The notes under the pieces: model-generated
What the model was told of the DNA's origin: nothing
Database searches by the model: none
What the model saw: the letters and a program-made list of their open reading frames with translations, nothing else
Translations under genes and position numbers: made by a program
Shown: piece by piece, positions 4,323-7,984 of the stretch
How the letters are laid out: each line of letters opens with the position of its first letter
How positions within the stretch are numbered: the first letter of the stretch is position 1
Assembly: GCA_964639255.1 (NCBI GenBank)
Contig: CAZXDP010000083.1
Coordinates: 1 to 7,984 of the forward strand
DNA length: 7,984 bases
From: NZQO01 sp964639255
Lineage (GTDB): Bacteria > Bacteroidota > Bacteroidia > Flavobacteriales > Flavobacteriaceae
Direction: 5' to 3'

Positions 4323-5554
4323 ACCTTCTTTCCGTTTACGAGAACCGTGTCGATAAGGTTGCTTCCAAAGGAATAGGGGAGATAGCCGTACGAGGGAATT
4401 TTTTGTGTAATGATAAGGCTCGCAACCTTTCCCTTGGTTATACTTCCGTGACTATGGGCCAGCCCCATGGCGTAGGCACCATTTAACGTAGCGGCGTTGA
4501 TGGCTTCCTCGGGCGAGAGCTTCATTTTAATACAGGCCATGCCCACTACAAGATTCATATTTCCGCTAGGGGCCGATCCCGGATTGTAATCTGTCGCAAG
4601 GGCAAGGGGGAGTCCGGCATCGATGATCGTACGTCCCGGAGTGTAGGGAATCCCCAGAAAGAAGGAGCAACCTGGCAGGGCGACAGGCATGGTGTCGCTA
4701 TCCTGTAATGCTGCTAGATCTTCTTGTGTAAGTACCTCTAGATGATCTACCGATAGTGCTTTGTGCTTTACCGCCAACGCTACACCGCCAAAGGCATTAA
4801 ATTGGTTAACGTGGACCTTGGGTGTAAGTCCCAATTCCGAGGCGGCCTTTAGCAGCCTTCCCGTTTGGCGCAAATTGAAATACCCTTTTTCGCAGAATAC
4901 ATCGATATAGGTAGCTAACTTTGCCTTCGCAACCTTAGGGAGCATATTGTTGCAAATATGGTCTACATAGGCATCGGTGTCACCATTATACTCTGGTGGA
5001 ACGGCGTGTGCGCCCAGAAAGGTGGTTCTAATTTGAATGGGGTGTTTTTTTGCCAGGGTCTTGGCCACGCGAAGCATTTTTAGCTCTGCCTGGGTAGTAA
5101 GGCCATAGCCACTCTTAATTTCAATGGCTCCCGTACCAAGTTTCATCACTTCCTCTAAGCGCTTACTGGATTCTTCTAGCAATACCTCCTCTGAGGTTTT
5201 CTGCAATTTCTTTGCGCTGTTCAGGATACCGCCTCCTTTTTTGGCGATTTCCTGATAGGTAAGACCCTTAATTCGGTCTACAAATTCCTGTTCGCGGTTA
5301 CCGGCATACACAAGGTGGGTGTGTGAGTCGCACCAAGCGGGAAGAACTATTTTCCCACTGCAATCAATGGTCTTGAACCCTTCAAAATGGGGCAGGTTTT
5401 TCATACTTCCGTAGTCGGCAATCTTTCCGCCTTTTATGAACAGATAGGCATTTTTTAGGGTAGGCAAGTGCGCCATGGCCGTACCACTTACTTTTTGGGT
5501 GCCGTCTTCGCGAACCTGCAACAGTTCCTTTATGTTAATAAGTAATAATTTCAT
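4319..5554 (-). CDS. hutI: Imidazolonepropionase
   Basis: Hydrolyses 4-imidazolone-5-propanoate to N-formimidoyl-L-glutamate, the third step of histidine breakdown; cytoplasmic metal-dependent amidohydrolase. The 411 residues match the family length. Visible motifs: DSHTHLVYAGNRE (metal His78 and His80), GGGI, EIKSGYGL, TTFLGAHAVPPEY, VHVNQFNAFGG (metal His248), SVDHLE (His271, catalytic region) and TDYNPGSAPSGNM (metal Asp322). Residue 251 is Gln where some HutI proteins have Glu; Gln also occurs in the family. It is the first gene of a two-gene hut operon with hutG; hutH and hutU are not in the window. The gene is divergent from the trans-sulfuration gene across a 141-base gap (5555-5695). 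I found no fully convincing TAnnTTTG promoter there for this strand and no clear Shine-Dalgarno. Confidence 0.95.
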   Translation of the reverse strand: MKLLLINIKELLQVREDGTQKVSGTAMAHLPTLKNAYLFIKGGKIADYGSMKNLPHFEGFKTIDCSGKIVLPAWCDSHTHLVYAGNREQEFVDRIKGLTYQEIAKKGGGILNSAKKLQKTSEEVLLEESSKRLEEVMKLGTGAIEIKSGYGLTTQAELKMLRVAKTLAKKHPIQIRTTFLGAHAVPPEYNGDTDAYVDHICNNMLPKVAKAKLATYIDVFCEKGYFNLRQTGRLLKAASELGLTPKVHVNQFNAFGGVALAVKHKALSVDHLEVLTQEDLAALQDSDTMPVALPGCSFFLGIPYTPGRTIIDAGLPLALATDYNPGSAPSGNMNLVVGMACIKMKLSPEEAINAATLNGAYAMGLAHSHGSITKGKVASLIITQKIPSYGYLPYSFGSNLIDTVLVNGKKV

Positions 5555-5695
5555 AGGTTGGTTGGTGTAAGTTATTTTCTGAAATCATTCTAAAACCTTC
5601 CCTGAGGTTGGGAATAGCTTATAGATATTTCATCCGATAAAGATAGCAAACCTTACAAGGAATTTATACCTTAGTCGTTCAGAAAATTGGAAGCT

Positions 5696-6874
5696 ATGAA
5701 ACAAGAGAACCTAGGGGTGAATACCATCTGTACCCACGTGGGGGAGGTAAAGGACGAGCAATTTAAGGGAGCGATCTCTCCCCTGTATATGTCCAGCAGC
5801 TACGCCTATGAAGATGTGCCGGTAAAGCGGTATCCGCGTTACTTCAACACGCCCAACCAAGAAGCGCTCTGCAAGAAAATCGCACTATTGGAGCATACCG
5901 ATGCGGCCCTCATCTTTGGCAGCGGTATGGCCGCGGTAAGTACAGCTATGCTGGCCTTTTTGCACAAGGGTGACCACGTGGTACTCCCGCAAACCTTGTA
6001 TGGGGGCACCTATAATTTTGTGGTGGAGGAGTTTGGGAAATTTGGTATTGAATACGATTTTGCCGAAGGATTTACCGAAGCGCATTTTCGTGAGAAGATA
6101 AAGGAGAACACCAAGGTGTTGTACATTGAAACACCCTCCAACCCGCTAATGTTGCTAACCGATATTGAAATGATTGCCAAGTTGGCGAAACCGCGGGGCA
6201 TTGTTACCATGATTGACAATACCTTTGCCAGTCCCGTCAATCAAAACCCTGCCGATTTTGGCATCGACATCATTTTGCACAGCGCCACCAAATACATGGG
6301 CGGTCATAGCGATATTTGTGCGGGTGCCATAGCGGCATCGAAAGCGCATATCGATATTATTTGGAACCTGGCCAAAAATCTTGGTGGGAGCCTTAGCGAC
6401 TATACCGTTTGGTTGCTGGAACGCAGTATGAAAACGATGAAATTACGGGTAAAGGCACAAAACCGAAATGCCAAGCGAATGGCCAAATGGCTAGAGGCGC
6501 ACCCCTTGGTACAACAAGTTTACTATCCCGGCCTTTCCTCGCACCCCGATTACGAATTGGCAAAAAAGCAGATGCGCGGTTGTACCGGAATGCTATCGTT
6601 CGAGCTGGTACCTTCCATAGATCCGAAGCCATTTATGGATGCGCTCAAGCTTATAAAACCATCGATGAGCTTGGCTGGGGTCGAGTCTACCATATTGAGT
6701 CCCGCAAAAACCTCGCACGCCCTGCTATCGCCCGAAGAACGGAAACGACAGCAAATTAGTGATGCGTTGCTACGGTTTTCCGTAGGCATCGAGGAAAAGA
6801 AAGATTTGGTAGCCGATTTTGAACAGGCATTTCAGGCCGTTACTAAGAACCAACTGGAAAAACAGCACGTATGA
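5696..6874 (+). CDS. Trans-sulfuration family PLP enzyme, probably cystathionine gamma-lyase/gamma-synthase type
   Basis: A 392-residue member of the Cys/Met metabolism PLP-dependent family, full length. The PLP lysine is Lys199 in HSATKYMGGHSD, with Asp174 in MIDNTFASP contacting the pyridine nitrogen. RYPRYFN (Tyr46, Arg48) corresponds to the YSRYGN phosphate-binding segment lent by the neighbouring subunit. GSGMAAVST at 75-83 is the phosphate cup, and Arg360 in LLRFSVG binds the substrate carboxylate. LYGGTY has Gly104 where methionine gamma-lyases have a cysteine, and SLAGVEST carries Glu330, typical of cystathionine gamma-synthase and gamma-lyase rather than beta-lyase. Exact reaction unresolved. 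The ATG at 5696 is preferred to an in-frame TTG at 5687. A possible -7 box TACCTTAG at 5667-5674 is weak. The stop overlaps the ATG of bshB1 by four bases, so the two are co-expressed. Confidence 0.9.
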   Translation: MKQENLGVNTICTHVGEVKDEQFKGAISPLYMSSSYAYEDVPVKRYPRYFNTPNQEALCKKIALLEHTDAALIFGSGMAAVSTAMLAFLHKGDHVVLPQTLYGGTYNFVVEEFGKFGIEYDFAEGFTEAHFREKIKENTKVLYIETPSNPLMLLTDIEMIAKLAKPRGIVTMIDNTFASPVNQNPADFGIDIILHSATKYMGGHSDICAGAIAASKAHIDIIWNLAKNLGGSLSDYTVWLLERSMKTMKLRVKAQNRNAKRMAKWLEAHPLVQQVYYPGLSSHPDYELAKKQMRGCTGMLSFELVPSIDPKPFMDALKLIKPSMSLAGVESTILSPAKTSHALLSPEERKRQQISDALLRFSVGIEEKKDLVADFEQAFQAVTKNQLEKQHV

Positions 6875-7587
6875 AATTGGACATCCTTGCCATAGGCGCG
6901 CACCCCGACGACGTGGAAATGAGTTGTGGGGGAGTTATCGCAAAGGAAATTTCCAAGGGTAAAAAGGTGGGCATTTTAGATCTTACCCGTGGTGAACTGG
7001 GTACCAGGGGTACCGCGGCCATCAGGGAAAAGGAAGCCGAGAAAGCGGCCCAGATCTTGGGGGTGGCCTTTCGGCACAATCTAGAGTTCAGCGATGCCTT
7101 TTTTGTAAACAACGCGGCTTCGCAACTGGAGGTTATTAAAATACTGCGGAAATATAGACCGGAGATCGTGTTGTGCAATGCGGTAGACGATAGACATATC
7201 GACCACGCGAAGGGAAGCCAATTGGTAAGCGATGCCTGCTTTTTGAGCGGACTTAAGAAAATAGAAACCCTGTTCGAAGGAAACCACCAGCGGGAATGGC
7301 GTCCCAAGCGAGTATATCATTACGTACAGTGGAAAGAGTTACAGCCCGATGTGGTAATAGATATTACCGGTTTTCTAGAGAAAAAAATGGAAGCTGTAGC
7401 GGCGTATCAAAGTCAGTTTTACGACCCAGAATCGAACGAACCTGAAACGCCTATCTCCTCAAAAAATGCGACCGACAGTATTGCATACCGCAACCGAAAC
7501 TTGGGCCGGCTTATTGGCACCGAGGCTGCAGAGGGTTTTACCGTAGAGCGCGTTCCGGCCGTAGCTTCTATTTTCGATTTGCTCTGA
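6871..7587 (+). CDS. bshB1: Bacillithiol biosynthesis deacetylase BshB1
   Basis: Predicted zinc-dependent LmbE/PIG-L deacetylase that removes acetate from GlcNAc-malate to give GlcN-malate, to which BshC then adds cysteine to make bacillithiol. The 238 residues match the family. AHPDDVE near the N-terminus supplies His11 and Asp14 (zinc) and Asp13 (general base), and DDRHIDHAKGSQLV supplies His112, the third zinc ligand, with His109 nearby. Other landmarks are DLTRGELGTRGT (36-48), and YQSQFY before the C-terminal part with its RNRNLGRLIGTEAAEGF. Assignment to BshB1 rather than another LmbE deacetylase rests on overall resemblance and occurrence in Bacteroidota. The start codon overlaps the stop of the trans-sulfuration gene (ATGA, 6871-6874), indicating translational coupling and a functional link through cysteine. 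bshA and bshC are not in the window. Stop TGA at 7585-7587. Confidence 0.92.
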   Translation: MKLDILAIGAHPDDVEMSCGGVIAKEISKGKKVGILDLTRGELGTRGTAAIREKEAEKAAQILGVAFRHNLEFSDAFFVNNAASQLEVIKILRKYRPEIVLCNAVDDRHIDHAKGSQLVSDACFLSGLKKIETLFEGNHQREWRPKRVYHYVQWKELQPDVVIDITGFLEKKMEAVAAYQSQFYDPESNEPETPISSKNATDSIAYRNRNLGRLIGTEAAEGFTVERVPAVASIFDLL

Positions 7588-7598
7588 AAAATTTTTGC

Positions 7599-7620
7599 GG
7601 CACTGTTGTGCAACCGTGCC
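7599..7620. repeat. Hairpin between bshB1 and the tRNA promoter
   Basis: GGCAC (7599-7603) pairs with GTGCC (7616-7620), and inside it GTTG (7605-7608) pairs with CAAC (7611-7614), separated by one T/C mismatch. It starts 11 bases after the bshB1 stop and includes the -33 box of the tRNA promoter. Without a T-run after it, it is at best an imperfect terminator. Confidence 0.5.
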
Positions 7621-7636
7621 AAATGCGCTATATTTG
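7605..7636 (+). promoter_or_regulatory. Promoter of tRNA-His
   Basis: TATATTTG at 7629-7636 is a perfect Bacteroidota -7 box (TAnnTTTG). TTG at 7606-7608, preceded by G, serves as -33 box with a 20-base spacer. Transcription should begin near 7643, about 20 bases before the tRNA, leaving a short 5' leader for RNase P. Confidence 0.75.
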
Positions 7637-7664
7637 CATCCGCTTTTAAAGCGATTTATATCTG

Positions 7665-7738
7665 GTGGTTGTAGCTCAGCTGGTTAGAGCGCTGGATTGT
7701 GGTTCCAGAGGTCGCCGGTTCGAACCCGGTCTTCCACC
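7665..7738 (+). tRNA. tRNA-His (anticodon GTG)
   Basis: The cloverleaf is complete. D-arm stem GCTC/GAGC; anticodon stem CTGGA (7692-7696) / TCCAG (7704-7708) around the loop TTGTGGT, with anticodon GTG at 7699-7701; T-arm GCCGG/CCGGT with loop TTCGAAC. Position 73 is C (7738) and the base before position 1 is G (7664), which would supply the extra G-1 that HisRS requires. The 3' CCA is not encoded: CAA follows C73. The acceptor stem GTGGTTG / CTTCCAC has two adjacent T-T mismatches (5-68 and 6-67). It has its own promoter upstream and terminator downstream, a single-gene unit. Confidence 0.97.
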
Positions 7739-7746
7739 CAAAAACG

Positions 7747-7776
7747 AAGCCTTCCCAATTTGGGAGGGCTTTTTTT
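7747..7776 (+). terminator. Rho-independent terminator of tRNA-His
   Basis: AAGCCTTCCCA (7747-7757) and TGGGAGGGCTT (7761-7771) form an 11-bp stem with one G-U pair and an ATT loop, followed by a T-run to 7776. It starts eight bases after the end of the mature tRNA. Confidence 0.92.
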
Positions 7777-7852
7777 GTGAGCTATCTTGTAGCGTATTGG
7801 GACGTTCTGGAGGTATTTATGATTTTCTTAGCGGTTTTCACTGTGAAGTTTT

Positions 7853-7864
7853 GCTATCTTGGAG
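7853..7864 (+). promoter_or_regulatory. Possible -7 promoter box for the last gene
   Basis: TATCTTGG at 7855-7862 differs from TAnnTTTG at one position and would place the start of transcription about ten bases before the ATG at 7879. No good -33 box was found. The same GCTATCTTG string also occurs at 7781-7789. Confidence 0.3.
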
Positions 7865-7878
7865 CAAAACCAACCACT

Positions 7879-7984
7879 ATGGCCGTCGCTACTCATAAGA
7901 TCATCTATTCTTTCGCTGCCCTTTCCGTAGGGTTGTTTTTCTTTATAGCGGGTATGGTCGATGCCAAGGCGTTTCTCGCGCCAG
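7879..7984 (+). CDS. N-terminus of a membrane protein, possibly AI-2E/PerM family transporter, truncated by window edge
   Basis: Thirty-five codons are visible from the ATG at 7879. The protein begins MAVATHKIIYSFAALS, and a hydrophobic segment from about residue 9 to 26 looks like a first membrane helix rather than a cleaved signal peptide. After it comes DAKAFLAP. In AI-2E/PerM-type transporters the first helix is commonly followed by a similar FLxPL sequence, and this is the only family the fragment suggests to me, on weak grounds. The gene follows the tRNA-His terminator by about 100 bases, in which I see nothing else. It is on the same strand as the tRNA but should be transcribed independently. 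Confidence 0.55.
   Translation, partial: MAVATHKIIYSFAALSVGLFFFIAGMVDAKAFLAP

Noticed and set aside
5696..6874. Methionine gamma-lyase
   Set aside because: The active-site cysteine of that enzyme (YGCT) is glycine here (YGGT), and Glu330 fits cystathionine-type enzymes better.
7599..7620. Rho-independent terminator after bshB1
   Set aside because: The hairpin is not followed by a T-run and contains the -33 box of the tRNA promoter.
7665..7898. Open frame of 77 codons on the + strand starting in the tRNA
   Set aside because: It is the tRNA-His gene and its terminator read through as protein; the start lies at the first base of the tRNA.

Overview
The window looks like chromosomal DNA of a marine-type member of the Flavobacteriaceae (Bacteroidota). 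The evidence is indirect but consistent. The tRNA-His gene and the toxin-antitoxin operon have promoters of the Bacteroidota type (-7 box TAnnTTTG with about 20 bp to the -33 box). Gene starts lack strong Shine-Dalgarno sequences. A bacillithiol gene of the bshB1 type is present, and the intergenic DNA is full of short repeats of a kind common in that phylum. The genus cannot be fixed from this window.

Layout. (1) Positions 1-713 hold the 3' end of a family S9 prolyl-oligopeptidase-like peptidase on the + strand. (2) Positions 714-3314 form a repeat-rich accessory stretch with only three genes, all on the - strand: a GNAT acetyltransferase (1399-1857) and a ParD/ParE toxin-antitoxin pair (2640-3181). 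Everything else there is non-coding and highly structured: two copies of a 0.42-0.48 kb composite repeat, four copies of a 31-bp stem-loop element, nested hairpins and four heptamer arrays. (3) Positions 3315-5554 hold a - strand histidine-degradation operon, hutI then hutG, with a 4-base stop/start overlap. (4) Positions 5696-7587 hold a + strand operon, a trans-sulfuration PLP enzyme followed by bshB1, again with a 4-base overlap. (5) Positions 7605-7776 hold a complete tRNA-His unit (promoter, gene, terminator). (6) From 7879 a new + strand gene for a membrane protein begins and runs off the end.

How the genes work together. HutI and HutG are the last two steps of histidine breakdown to glutamate (hutH and hutU are not in the window). 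The trans-sulfuration enzyme most resembles cystathionine gamma-lyase or gamma-synthase. If it is the lyase it makes cysteine, the amino acid attached in the last step of bacillithiol synthesis, while BshB1 performs the middle, deacetylation step. The overlap therefore plausibly couples cysteine supply to thiol-cofactor synthesis.

The most unusual part is 780-3311. The acetyltransferase gene lies between two direct copies of the composite repeat, and the toxin-antitoxin module lies between two heptamer arrays that share a 39-bp segment with only two mismatches. The stretch therefore reads like a series of repeat-bounded cassettes set between core metabolic genes. No transposase, integrase or typical attC site is visible, so how they move, if they do, is unknown.
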